NCBI GenBank assembly: GCA_963735885.1
Contig: CAVTMP010000007.1
Span: 764,611 to 828,610, forward strand
DNA: 64,000 bases
Reading direction: 5' to 3'
From: JBBSBL01 sp963735885
Lineage (GTDB): Bacteria > Actinomycetota > Thermoleophilia > Solirubrobacterales > Solirubrobacteraceae
Under the pieces are notes generated by a model. It was given only the letters and a program-made list of their open reading frames with translations. It was not told the origin of the DNA and made no database searches. Numbering within the stretch: position 1 is the first letter of the stretch; each line of letters begins with the position of its first letter. Shown piece after piece: positions 1 to 8,498 of the stretch. The position numbers and the translations under genes are program-made.

Positions 1-492
1 ACGGCCGCGATCCAGCTCGCCCGGGCCGCGGGCGCCGCCGTGACCGCGACGGTCCGCAACGCGGACCTGCGCGACGCCGTCGCCGATCTCGGGGCCGAGG
101 CGATCGCGCCCGAGGGCTTCGCCGAGCACGGCCCGTTCGACGTCGTGCTCGAGCTCGTGGGCGCGTCGAACCTCGCGGAGAACCTGAACGCGCTCGCCAC
201 CGGCGGGCGCATCTGCGTGATCGGCGTCGGCGGCGGCTTCAAGGGGGAGCTCAACCTGCTCGCGCTGATGGGCAGGCGCGCGGCGATCCGCGGCTCGACG
301 CTGCGCGCCCGCCCGCTCGAGGAGAAGGCCCTCGTCGCCCGGCGGCTGGAGCGCCACGTGCTGCCGCTCCTCGCCGCCGGCGCGATCCGCGTGCCGGTCG
401 CCGCCACGTTCCCCCTGGACGAGGTCGCCGCCGCCTACGCGCGCTTCGCCGCCGGCGGCAAGCTCGGGAAGATCGTGCTGGATCTCACCTGA
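1..492 (+). CDS. Zinc-binding dehydrogenase / quinone oxidoreductase, C-terminal part
   Basis: The frame is open from base 1, so the gene begins outside the window; about 163 residues remain. The visible part is the C-terminal half of a medium-chain dehydrogenase/reductase. It shows the end of the Rossmann domain (ELVGASNLAENLNALATGGR, then a GVGGG turn) and the usual ending in which an LDEVAAAYARFAAGGKLGKI helix precedes the terminal strand. Members reduce quinones or enals with NADPH. The zinc or catalytic residues would lie in the missing half, so the substrate cannot be judged. It converges on the next gene with a 13-base gap. Confidence 0.8.
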   Translation, partial: TAAIQLARAAGAAVTATVRNADLRDAVADLGAEAIAPEGFAEHGPFDVVLELVGASNLAENLNALATGGRICVIGVGGGFKGELNLLALMGRRAAIRGSTLRARPLEEKALVARRLERHVLPLLAAGAIRVPVAATFPLDEVAAAYARFAAGGKLGKIVLDLT

Positions 493-505
493 GCGCGACC
501 TCCGC

Positions 506-1156
506 TCAGTACGGCGGCAGCTCCGCCCACCACGTGCCGAGCGCCCGGAAGGCGGCCCAGAACGCGCGCTTGGCCCCCTCGTCGTCGAGCGCCTCGTCGA
601 TGTCGGGGACGTACAGCGCCTCGCTCGCCGGCGTGAGGCGCTGGATCACGCCCGGCTCGGCCCGCAGCGGCTCCGCGAGCGGGATGCCGAGGTCGTTGAC
701 CACCTCGAGCGCGGCCTCGCCCATCACGACGAGGATCTTCGGGCGGACGATGTCGAGCTCGCGCACGAGGCCGGCGACGCAGGCGGGGTCGGCCAGCGCC
801 GGGTCGCTCACCGGGCACTTCACGCACAGCGTGCCGTAGACCGCCAGCGGATCGATGTCCAGGCGGCGCAGCGACTTCTGCAGCGCGGTGCCGGCGCGCC
901 CGTAGAAGGCCACGCCCTCCTCGACCTCCGAGCGCCGCGCGCCGTGCTTGAGCAGCACGATGTCGGCCTGCGGGTGCCCCGAGCCGAGCACCGGGATGAG
1001 CTGCCCGCGCGGGCAGCCCTCGCACGCCTGGAGGTCGTGCGCGAAGGTGTTGAGCTCCCGGATGGCCCGCTCGAGGTACTTCTCGCGAATCTCGTCGTCG
1101 GTCGCGGGCACGGCAGGGGTCTTTGACGCGTCCCCGGCCGCCCCCTGCCCGTGCAT
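506..1156 (-). CDS. Uracil-DNA glycosylase superfamily protein (family 4-like) with altered catalytic motif
   Basis: A 216-residue protein. It has the family 4 UDG layout: CEGCP near residue 45, GRAGTAL near 86, a KC at about 113-114 and another Cys near 126, which together could hold a 4Fe-4S cluster, then RPKILVVMGEAAL. Canonical members carry GEAPG-x3-ED, where the acidic residue activates water. Here that stretch reads KHGARRSEVEEG, and the Asn expected before VKC is a Leu, so normal uracil excision is doubtful. The ATG overlaps the TGA of the upstream GT4-PHP gene by one base (TGATG), implying co-translation. Fold assignment is fairly sure; activity is not. Confidence 0.7.
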   Translation of the reverse strand: MHGQGAAGDASKTPAVPATDDEIREKYLERAIRELNTFAHDLQACEGCPRGQLIPVLGSGHPQADIVLLKHGARRSEVEEGVAFYGRAGTALQKSLRRLDIDPLAVYGTLCVKCPVSDPALADPACVAGLVRELDIVRPKILVVMGEAALEVVNDLGIPLAEPLRAEPGVIQRLTPASEALYVPDIDEALDDEGAKRAFWAAFRALGTWWAELPPY

Positions 1157-3070
1157 CAGGACTTGCGGGTCGCCCGCCGCACGCGCCGCTCGCGAACGGC
1201 TCGCCGCGCCGGGGCGGGGGTCGCCTTGGTCTGGAGGAACTTCAGCGCCTGGACGTAGAGCAGCGACGCCGGCCGGCGGACGATGTCCGCGTCGCGCAGC
1301 GACTCGAGGAACTCCTCGGGCCCGTCGAAGTCGCGCATCCGGATCCGCACCGAGCCGAGCCCCTGGGCGACGTGGGCGTCGGATCCCGCCCCGGCCGGCA
1401 CGCGGTACTTCTCCGCGAAGCGGGCCGCCTCCTCGTTGAACTCGCTGATCGCCACGCGCGGGTTGAAGACCTCGATCGCGTCGACGTCGTCGAGCACCGT
1501 GGTGCAGGTGCTCGTAGTCGGGCACGGAGTGCATCCGGTCGAACGGGTGGGGCACGTAGACCACGCCGCCCTGGCGGCGGATCTCGGCGATCGTCTCCTC
1601 GAGCGTCAGCCCGCGCGGGATCTTCTCCTCGAGGAAGAGGCCGATCACCTCGCCCTGGCTCGCGGTCTTGACCTCCTCGCCGACGATGACCTTGATCCCG
1701 CTCGCCTTCGCGCGGGCCTCGATCGCCCCCGAGATCTCGTTGTGGTCGGTCACCGCGATCGCGCCGAGGCCCTTCGCCCGCGCCTCGGCGAGCAGCAACT
1801 CGACCGGCGTGGCGCAGTCGTGGCAGTGGTCGGTGTGCATGTGGAGGTCGACGTCGATCAGCGGGCGCCTGGCGAGCCGGGCCCGCACGCGCGGGTTGGC
1901 CCGGTCGTCGTGCCGCCGCGCGGTCAGCCGCCGGCAGATCGCCTCGACGTCGTCCGCCAGCCGGGGGAAGGTCAGCTCCGCCCGCAGCGGGGCGGCGGCG
2001 TCGCGCAGCCGCGCGCGGCGCGCCGGGTCGCCGATCAGGCGCGCGAGGTGGGCCGCGAGGGTGTCGGCGTCGCCGGGCTCGAAGGCCAGCCCGCGGTCGC
2101 CGTCGCCGGCCAGCTCCTCGTACACCGGCAGGCGGGAGGCCACGGGCACCGCGCCCGCCGCGATGGCCCGGACCAGGCCGTCGGGGTTCGGCGCGGCGCC
2201 GCTCGACCCGGCCACGACGAGCGCCGTTCCCCTCAGCGCGCGCTCCACCTGCCCGGGCCCGGGCTCGAGGAAGGTGATCCGCTCCCGCAGCCCGGCGCGC
2301 AGGGCCGCCGGCTCCCCGGCGCCGCGCGGCAGCACGGCGGTCGCCCGCCAGTCGAGGTCGGCGGGCAGCCGGCGCAGCGCGCGGAGCAGGACGCGCAGGC
2401 CGGCGCGCTCCTCCCCGCCGAGGTAGGCGATGCGCACCGGGCCCTCGACGGCGCTCCCGCCGTCCGCGGGCGGCGGCGGGGCCCCCGGCGGCACGACCTC
2501 GTAGGTGGCGGGGAACCAGCGCTCGAGCAGGTCGCGGGTCGTCGCGAAGCTCGCCGTCCGGGCGTCGAGGCGACCGAGGAAGAGCTCGATCACCCGCCGC
2601 GCGACCTGGGTGGAGAGCAGCCGGTCGGTGGGGGCGTGGAAGGTCCCGACGTTGAGCGCGCGGGAGTGGCGCAGCGCGGCGCTCGCCGTGCTCGGCGCGA
2701 AGGGCTCGTGGACGTGGACGACGTCGAGCGGGGCCACGGCGAGCGCGTCCTCGATCGTGCGCGCGACGTCGAGCGGCAACGACGCCACGCGGCGCCGGGT
2801 GGGGGCGAAGGGCAGCACCTCGCCGACGCCGAGCACGAGCGGGTCGCCGCCGGGCGCCGGCAGCAGCGCCTCGGGCCGCGCCCGGGCGCGGCGCACGAGC
2901 CGGCGCGTGTCGCGCACCCGGGCCGCCGAGGAGGTCGGCGCGACGATCGTCACCCGGTGGCCCCGGCCGGCCAGCTCGCCCGCCAGCCCGGCGACCTGGT
3001 CGTTGACCGCGTGGCCGGCCTCCCATGCGAACGGCGTGACCTGGGCGAGGGCGAGCGGAGCGGTGGGCAC
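1156..3070 (-). CDS. GT4 glycosyltransferase fused to PHP-domain phosphoesterase (one frameshift)
   Basis: About 637 residues once one indel near 1500 is corrected. Residues 1 to about 385 form a GT-B glycosyltransferase: N-terminal AWEAGHAVNDQVAGLAGELA, VHVHEPFAPS, and a nucleotide-binding C-terminal half. From about 400 a PHP domain begins with a full metal-site set: DLHMHTDHCHDC, VTDHNE, GEEVKTASQGEVIGLF, YVPHPFD and, after the frame change, AGSDAH. A -10-like TATCCT lies 11 bases before the ATG. The frame break sits between EHLHH and LDDVDAIEVFNPR and looks like a sequence error because both sides stay conserved. Acceptor sugar and PHP substrate are unknown. Confidence 0.8.
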
Positions 3071-3081
3071 GGCGAGGGCGG

Positions 3082-3087
3082 AGGATA
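3082..3087 (-). promoter_or_regulatory. Putative -10 box (TATCCT) for the GT4-PHP gene
   Basis: TATCCT on the minus strand, 11 bases before the ATG at 3070. It matches the TAnnnT box found before many genes here. It lies just past the hairpin at 3103-3125, so a new transcript probably begins here. The spacing leaves almost no leader. Confidence 0.45.
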
Positions 3088-3102
3088 GGGCCCCGAACGA
3101 CG

Positions 3103-3125
3103 GCGGCCCGCACGTGGCGGGCCGC
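3103..3125 (-). terminator. Perfect 9-bp GC hairpin after inositol-phosphate synthase
   Basis: GCGGCCCGC and GCGGGCCGC are perfect complements around a 5-base loop (ACGTG). The hairpin sits between the inositol-phosphate synthase stop and the next gene on the same strand. There is no T run after it, as is usual in high-GC actinobacteria. It is a candidate factor-independent or structural terminator. Confidence 0.5.
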
Positions 3126-3151
3126 TCGGCGGGGTGGCAGGAGGCGGGCGG

Positions 3152-4338
3152 TCAGGCCTTCGCGGCGGCCTTCTTCGCCTTCTTGGCGTTGGGCTTCGTG
3201 CCCGGCACGCCGGCGTAGCGGGCGATGAACGCCTCGGTCGCCTCGCGCGCGAGGTTGTCGGGCCGCTGGGTGTGCGGCGACTTCATCAGGTAGGAGCTCG
3301 GCCCGTCGATCTGGCCGCCGATGCCGTGGTTCAGCGCGAGCTTGCAGCAGCGGACCGCGTCGATGACGATGCCCGCCGAGTTCGGCGAGTCCCACACCTC
3401 GAGCTTCAGCTCGACGTTCAGCGGCACGTCGCCGAAGGCCTGGCCCTCGACGCGGATGTGCGCCCACTTGCGGTCGGTGAGCCACGGCACGTAGTCCGAG
3501 GGGCCGATGTAGACGTCGTCGGCCGGCAGCTCGTGGTCCATGATCGAGGTGACCGCGTTGGTCTTGGAGATCTTCTTGGACTCCAGCCGCTCGCGCTCGA
3601 GCATGTTGAAGAAGTCCATGTTGCCGCCGACGTTCAGCTGGGAGGTGCGCGAGCATCTTCACGCCGCGGTCCGCGAAGAGCCGGGCGAGCGTGCGGTGCA
3701 CGATCGTCGCGCCGACCTGGGACTTGATGTCGTCGCCGACGATCGGCAGGCCGGCCTTCTCGAAGCGGTGGTCCCAGTAGTCCTCGCGGGCGATGAACAC
3801 CGGGATGCAGTTGACGAAGCCGCAGCCGGCCTCGAGCACCTGCTCGACGTACCACTTGGTCGCCTGCTCGGAGCCGACCGGGAGGTAGGAGACGACGACG
3901 TCGGTCTGCGTCTCCCGAGGATCCTGACGATGTCGGCGGTCTCGCCCGGCGCCTTCGTGATCCTCTGCTTGAGGTACTTGCCGAGGCCGTCGTGCGTCAT
4001 GCCGCGATAGACGGGGACGCCGAGCTTCTTCGGCACGTCGGCGAACTTCATCGTGTTGTTCTGGCCGGCCCAGATCGCCTCGCCGAGGTCCTTGCCGACC
4101 TTGTCGCGGTCGATGTCGAAGGCGGCGGTGAACTCGATGTCGCGGACGTGGTAGCCGCCGAGGTCGACGTGCATGAGCCCGGGGACGTCGCTGGTCGGGA
4201 TCGGCGTCCTTGTAGTACTCGACGCCCTGGACGAAGGCCGAGGCGCAGTTGCCGACGCCGACGATCGCGACGCGAACCTTGTCGTGCTGGTAGCGCGCCG
4301 CGCCGTTGCGGGCGGCGCTGCCGTTGGTGGGCGGTCAC
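3152..4338 (-). CDS. ino1: Inositol-3-phosphate synthase (frameshifted)
   Basis: NAD-dependent enzyme that turns glucose 6-phosphate into inositol 3-phosphate. Readable parts in order: VRVAIVGVGNCASAFVQGVE (Rossmann turn), LMHVDLGGYHVRDIEFTAAF, KLGVPVYRGMTHDGLGKYL, GCGFVNCIPVFIAREDYW, LPIVGDDIKSQVGATIVHR, NMDFFNMLERERLESKKISK and a Lys/Ala-rich tail. This is the actinobacterial type. The frame changes near 4198, 3917 and 3650 and probably near 4330; the conserved sequence resumes each time, so these are most likely sequence errors. The GTG start is chosen because GGAAGGA precedes it at good spacing. It lies directly downstream of the CDP-alcohol transferase that would use its product. Confidence 0.88.
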
Positions 4339-4397
4339 TGCTGGTCGCTTTCCTTCCGAGGTTCTCTGCGGAATCGAACCCCGGGGTCGCGGGCCGG

Positions 4398-5137
4398 TTA
4401 CAGCGCGGCTCACGCCCTCGGCGGACGACCGCGCGCGGGGCGCATTGAGCTCACGGCGGACGTGCGCGATGCGCTGGATGGTGGTGACGAGCGTGAGCGC
4501 CGCGAGCACGTAGACGGCGGGCGCGAGCAGCTCGAAGTCGCCGAGCGCCGGCGCCCGGGCGAACAGGAGCCCGATCGAGAGGATCACGACGCGGACGGGG
4601 CGGGTGGCGATCCCGACCTTGCACTCGACGCCGAGCGCCTCGGCGCGGGCGCGCGTGTAGGAGACCATCAGCGAGAACAGCACGGCGACGACGCACGCGG
4701 CCACCGCGAGCGCGTCGCCCTGATCGGCGAAGTAGGCGGCCACGGCGGTCAGCACGATGCCCTCCTCGAGGCGGTCGAGCGTCGAGTCGAGGAACGCGCC
4801 GAACGGCGTGCCCTTGCCGGACATGCGCGAGTAGCGCCCGTCGAGCGTGTCCATGATCGAGCCGACGATGAAGGCGATCCCGCGCGAGGAAGAACAGCGC
4901 TCCCAGACGAGCACGGCGGCGACGAGGTTCAGCGAGGAACCCGGTGAGCGAGATCGCGTTCGGCGTCAGGCGCGACTCGATGAGGCGGTTGCGGACGACC
5001 GCCGAGAGCTCCTGCGCGGTCGCGGCGCCGTTGCGGGGCGCGCCGGCGGCTCCGCCGCGGGCGCCCGCCGCGGCGCGCTCCCTCCGGCCCGGTGCCGCCG
5101 CCTCGCGACTGCGCCGCGGCGTCCGGGCGTCCGGCAT
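4398..5137 (-). CDS. CDP-alcohol phosphatidyltransferase, probable phosphatidylinositol-phosphate synthase (frameshifted)
   Basis: Membrane enzyme of the CDP-OH-P family. The catalytic signature is clear: DTLDGRYSR followed by GAFLDSTLD, fitting DG-x2-[AS]-R-x8-G-x3-D-x3-D. Several hydrophobic helices follow. The neighbouring inositol-phosphate synthase suggests the acceptor is inositol phosphate; glycerol 3-phosphate is the alternative. Frame breaks near 4935 and 4888 interrupt the N-terminal third (LTPNAISLTGF, then the conserved DTLDG part). No stop appears in the conserved frame before the next gene, so another indel is likely and the 3' end is uncertain. The ATG overlaps the upstream TGA by one base. 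Confidence 0.75.
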
Positions 5138-5914
5138 CAGGTCGCGGCCTCGGCGCGGCGCGGCTGGAAGGTCCAGCCGGCGCGCGCCCGCGCGAGCCGG
5201 CGGGCGCCGAGGTAGGCGAGCGCCCGCCGTCGCGGCGCCGAGCAGCGCGTCGAACAGGTAGTGGTTGCCGGTCGCGACCACGACCCAGGTGATGAGCAGC
5301 GGGTAGAGGGCCCACAGGACCTTGAACGGGCGGCGTGACACGAGCCGGGCCATCGACTGCCGATCATCAGCGCGAAGCAGACGTGCATCGAGGGGACGGC
5401 GGCGTAGAGGTTGAGCAGCGCGCTCGCCTTCTCGTTGTCGATCTGCACGCCCGTCAAGTTGGCCGACCGAGTCCGTGAAGCCCCACTCCGGCATGAAGCG
5501 CGGCGGCGCCGTCGGGATAGAGCGCGTAGCCGACGAGCGCGACGCCCATCGCGACCATGAACATGTTGCGCACGAAGTAGAACGACGAGTTGCGGAGGAG
5601 GTAGATGAAGACGAGCGCGCGAGAGCGTGACCACGTAGTGCGAGTTCAGGTACATCCAGTCGGCGAACGTCATGAGCACGCTCGACCCCTGGGTCCACGC
5701 CTGGACGCTCGGCTCGACGAACGGTCCCGGTCGCGTTCTCGAGGTTGATGACCTTCGTCGCGTTCCAGAACGCGGTCGAGATCTCGCCGTCGACGAGGCC
5801 GCGCACGATCTGGTAGCCGGCGTACGCGCCCGCGAAGAGCGCCAGCTGCCAGACGGCGTCGAAGATGCCGCGCGGAAAGACGCGCCGCTCGAGGGACCGG
5901 AAGGCGGCGATCAC
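5137..5914 (-). CDS. PAP2-family phosphatase / inositol phosphotransferase-like membrane protein (heavily frameshifted)
   Basis: About 255 residues when pieced together. Recognisable segments are IAAFRSLERRVFPRGIFDAV, RNMFMVAMGVALVGY, YPTAPPRFMPEWGFTDSV, LYAAVPSMHVCFALMIG and VVATGNHYLFDALLGA. The PSMH and NHYLFD motifs are the active site of the AUR1-like branch of PAP2, which hydrolyses or transfers phospho-head groups at the membrane. About six frame changes (near 5727, 5622, 5510, 5460, 5360 and 5222) break the gene, so it is either a badly read sequence or a true pseudogene. Placed before the CDP-alcohol transferase and inositol-phosphate synthase, it could act on phosphatidylinositol phosphate; that is inference. 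Confidence 0.65.
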
Positions 5915-5923
5915 GATCCGGCC

Positions 5924-5929
5924 ATGCTA
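5924..5929 (-). promoter_or_regulatory. -10-like TAGCAT overlapping the upstream TAG stop
   Basis: TAGCAT on the minus strand, 9 bases before the GTG of the PAP2 gene. Its first three bases are the stop codon of the upstream membrane protein gene. Same arrangement as at 7548-7553 and 32080-32085. Confidence 0.4.
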
Positions 5930-7537
5930 CCGCCCGGAGCAGCGAGGGCCGTCGGCCCCCACCCGGGCGAGGTCGAAGCGCGGCGCCAGCCGGATCGTCC
6001 CCGGCCGCCGGGCGGTGACGGCGGTCATCTCCCCGTCGCGCTCGACGCACCCGGTCCCGGCGACCACCGCCCAGTACGGCGTCCAGCGGACCCGCAGGGC
6101 GACGCGCCCGGGGCGGGTGGCGCGGAGCGTCACCGACTCGGCGCCGAGGCCGGTCGCGCGGGCCGCGCCCGTCGCGAGCGGCGCCGGACGGCGGACCGCG
6201 AAGAGACGCCAGTCGCGGCTGCGCCACACCTCCCGCAGATAGGGGAGCCCGCGAGCCACGAGCCGGGCCTCCTCTCGCGCCGAGTAGTCGTAGCGGGCGC
6301 GCGGGAGCGCGACCCACCGCACGGCCCCCTCGTCGAGCCAGCGACGGTAGGTCGCCGCATCGAGCTCCCCGCCGTAGAACAGGTCGTCGTACTTCACGTC
6401 GAGCTGCCGCTCCCAGCCGCGGGCCAGGGGAAAGCGGGGCGCCACGTACGCCGACTCCCAGTGGTTCAGCGTCCAGACGACCTCGAGGCGGCCCGGCGGC
6501 CCGCCGCGCCGCCCGAGCTCGGCGAGCAACGGTGCGTAGAAGGCGGCGCGGACCGCCGGGTCGTCGTCGGTGCGCAGGACGTCGCGCACCGGGCCGACCC
6601 ACTGCCAGTAGAGCAGCGGGACCGCGAGCAGCGCGAGCAGCACCCGCCGCTTCGGCCACAGCACCAGCGCGGCGAGCGGGCCGCCGACGAGCGCGCCGAG
6701 CCGCGCCGCGTTGCCGCCCACCGGCGTCGGGACGATCCAGGCGAGCGTCACCCCGACGAGGTACAGCACGACGCCGGCCCGCAGCTCCCGCTCCTCGCGC
6801 GGGAGGATGAGCAGCGCCGCGCCGCAGGCCAGCGGCACGGGCAGGAAGGCCGACAGCGCGAAGGGCTCGGTGCCGCCCTCGGGGAAGAGGACCGCGAGCG
6901 CGAGGGCCGGAACCAGGGCGGCGGCGGCCACGAGGAGGCCGGCGCGCCGGCGCGGCCCGACGAGCAGCGCCGCCCCGCCGAGGGCCACGAAGAGCCCGGC
7001 CACCGGACTGGCCAGGGTCGTGAGCGCGCCGAGCACGGCGGCGAGGGCGACGCGGCCGCGCTGGAGGGCGAGGAGCGCCGCGAGCGCGAACGGGACGCCG
7101 AAGGCGAAGGCGAGGCGGCCGGAGAGGAGGCTCGTCGCGGCCGCGGCGGCGAACCACAGGCAGCCGAGCCAGGCGCCCGCGCCGAAGTGGCGGCGGGCGA
7201 GCGGGACGAACAGCGCCGCGGCGGCGACGACGGACAGGGCTCCGGCCAGCCGGATGCCGAGCACCGAGGCCACGGGAGGGAAGAGCAGGCTGTACCCCGG
7301 CGTGTGGTGGCCGGCGTACCACTGGCCGTTCCAGATCGTCAGTCCCTCGCGGTCGAACAGGCCGGCCCGGTAGGTCTGCGCCGCGTGGTCGGCGCTCATC
7401 GGCTCCCACACGAGGTAGAGGGCGGCGAGGCCGGCGGCCACGAGGACGGCGCCGGCCATGACCGGCGCGAGGCCCGCGGGGCGACGCGCGGCGGGCACCG
7501 GCGCCGGCACGGGCGGGCGGGGGGCGACGGCGGACAT
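5927..7537 (-). CDS. Multi-pass membrane protein, possible lipid-linked-sugar glycosyltransferase
   Basis: A 536-residue protein with about ten to twelve hydrophobic helices between residues 20 and 330, then a soluble C-terminal third (WTLNHWESAYVAPRFPLARG and DLFYGGELDAATYRRWLDEG). The design, with a membrane bundle followed by an extracytoplasmic domain, resembles GT-C enzymes and actinobacterial conserved membrane proteins. I see no decisive motif beyond an early WEPMSADHAAQTYRAGLFD, where an Asp in the first loop could be catalytic as in GT-C folds. The ATG is chosen because a TAGCCT -10-like box lies 10 bases upstream. Function unproven. Confidence 0.6.
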   Translation of the reverse strand: MSAVAPRPPVPAPVPAARRPAGLAPVMAGAVLVAAGLAALYLVWEPMSADHAAQTYRAGLFDREGLTIWNGQWYAGHHTPGYSLLFPPVASVLGIRLAGALSVVAAAALFVPLARRHFGAGAWLGCLWFAAAAATSLLSGRLAFAFGVPFALAALLALQRGRVALAAVLGALTTLASPVAGLFVALGGAALLVGPRRRAGLLVAAAALVPALALAVLFPEGGTEPFALSAFLPVPLACGAALLILPREERELRAGVVLYLVGVTLAWIVPTPVGGNAARLGALVGGPLAALVLWPKRRVLLALLAVPLLYWQWVGPVRDVLRTDDDPAVRAAFYAPLLAELGRRGGPPGRLEVVWTLNHWESAYVAPRFPLARGWERQLDVKYDDLFYGGELDAATYRRWLDEGAVRWVALPRARYDYSAREEARLVARGLPYLREVWRSRDWRLFAVRRPAPLATGAARATGLGAESVTLRATRPGRVALRVRWTPYWAVVAGTGCVERDGEMTAVTARRPGTIRLAPRFDLARVGADGPRCSGR

Positions 7538-7547
7538 GCCGCCGGCG

Positions 7548-7553
7548 AGGCTA
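7548..7553 (-). promoter_or_regulatory. -10-like TAGCCT overlapping the upstream TAG stop
   Basis: TAGCCT on the minus strand, 10 bases before the ATG at 7537. TAG is also the stop codon of the alpha/beta hydrolase gene. The short distance suggests a leaderless message. Confidence 0.4.
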
Positions 7554-8366
7554 CCCGGACCCGCCGGCCAGGAACGCCGCGACGCGGTCGACGACCTCGG
7601 GGCGGTCGAGCCACGGCCAGTGGCCGGCGCCGGCCAGCCGCTCGCTCGTCGCGTTCCCGAGGGCGGCCGCGTAGCGCTCGGCCCAGTCGACCGGGAGGTA
7701 GGGGTCCCGCTCGCCCCACAGCACGAGCGCCGGGCACGTGAGCGCCCCGAGGCGGGCGCCGGCCCGCGCCAGGGCATCGGGCGGCGAGGCGCGGTAGAGG
7801 CGGAGGATCGCCCGCTGGGTGCCCTGGTCGAAGTGGCGCCATGTCGCGTCGAGGAACGCGGCCGGCATGGGGCCGGGCGCGCCGCCGGCCTCGCGCGAGA
7901 GGAGCTTCAGCCCCCACCGGGTGGTGGCGCCCATCGCGAGCTCGCCGGCCCCCCGGGTGCGCCACACGCGGGCGATCCGGTGCCAGCGGTAGCCGGGCAG
8001 GAGCGGGACGGCGTTCAACACGACGAGCCGCGCCACGCGCTCCGGGGCCCGCTGGGCCCACACGAGGCCCACGACCCCCCAGTCGTGCACGACGAGGTTG
8101 ACCCGCTCGACGCCGGCGTGGTCGAGGAACGCGGCGATCCAGTCCCCGTACTCCTCCATGTCGTAGCGCCGGTTGCCGGGCTTCCCGCTGCGGCCGAAGC
8201 CCGGCAGGTCGGGGGCGAGCCCGCCCGTCCGCTCGAGGAACGGAAGCCAGTCGTCCGAGCTCGTCGGCACGCCGTGCAGGTACAGCGTCGGCGTCCCCGT
8301 GGCGGGGGCGTCCCGCCAGAAGGCGAGCGTGCCGTCGATCTCGGCGGTGTGCTCGCCCGGGGCCAT
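7551..8366 (-). CDS. Alpha/beta-fold hydrolase (haloalkane dehalogenase / epoxide hydrolase-like)
   Basis: 271 residues, full length for the family. The oxyanion motif is HGVPTSS, and the nucleophile elbow reads VVHDWG, so the nucleophile is Asp as in haloalkane dehalogenases and epoxide hydrolases rather than Ser. Further on come a cap region, an acid candidate in WGERDPY and the catalytic His in GAGHWPW. The dehalogenase halide-binding Trp next to Asp is present (DW), which fits that group, but sequence alone does not separate dehalogenase from epoxide hydrolase. Transcribed alone from a TATCCT box 10 bases upstream. Confidence 0.82.
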   Translation of the reverse strand: MAPGEHTAEIDGTLAFWRDAPATGTPTLYLHGVPTSSDDWLPFLERTGGLAPDLPGFGRSGKPGNRRYDMEEYGDWIAAFLDHAGVERVNLVVHDWGVVGLVWAQRAPERVARLVVLNAVPLLPGYRWHRIARVWRTRGAGELAMGATTRWGLKLLSREAGGAPGPMPAAFLDATWRHFDQGTQRAILRLYRASPPDALARAGARLGALTCPALVLWGERDPYLPVDWAERYAAALGNATSERLAGAGHWPWLDRPEVVDRVAAFLAGGSG

Positions 8367-8376
8367 CGGAGCGGCG

Positions 8377-8382
8377 AGGATA
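8377..8382 (-). promoter_or_regulatory. Putative -10 box (TATCCT) for the alpha/beta hydrolase
   Basis: TATCCT on the minus strand, 10 bases before the ATG at 8366. It is divergent from the TACGCT box at 8426 on the other strand. Confidence 0.4.
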
Positions 8383-8425
8383 GCGGCGGCGCGGGAGCCG
8401 GCCGGGCTCGTCCCCGGCGCCCGGC

Positions 8426-8431
8426 TACGCT
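8426..8431 (+). promoter_or_regulatory. Putative -10 box (TACGCT)
   Basis: TACGCT lies 7 bases before the GTG of a 19-codon reading frame (8439-8498) that leads into the endonuclease III-like gene. Confidence 0.4.
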
Positions 8432-8438
8432 CGGGTGA

Positions 8439-8498
8439 GTGCCGGCCCTCTGCCTCGGAGAAGCGCTCGTCGACCTCGTCTGCGAGCGGTTCGGGTGA
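8439..8498 (+). pseudogene. N-terminal stub resembling a PfkB-family sugar kinase
   Basis: A 19-residue frame beginning PALCLGEALVDLV and ending at a TGA. CLGEALVDLV is the typical first strand of ribokinase/fructokinase (PfkB) proteins. Nothing of the rest of a kinase follows; the TGA overlaps the GTG at 8495 of the endonuclease gene. It may be the remnant of a deleted kinase gene, an assembly deletion or a short leader peptide. Confidence 0.4.

Noticed and set aside
1242..3839. An 865-codon open frame on the minus strand
   Set aside because: Only its first ~70 codons are real (part of inositol-phosphate synthase); the rest is Arg/Pro/Ala-rich out-of-frame translation of high-GC DNA across the glycosyltransferase gene.
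7551..8366. Firm naming of the hydrolase as haloalkane dehalogenase
   Set aside because: The Asp nucleophile and neighbouring Trp fit, but the second halide-binding residue cannot be identified confidently and epoxide hydrolases share the motif.
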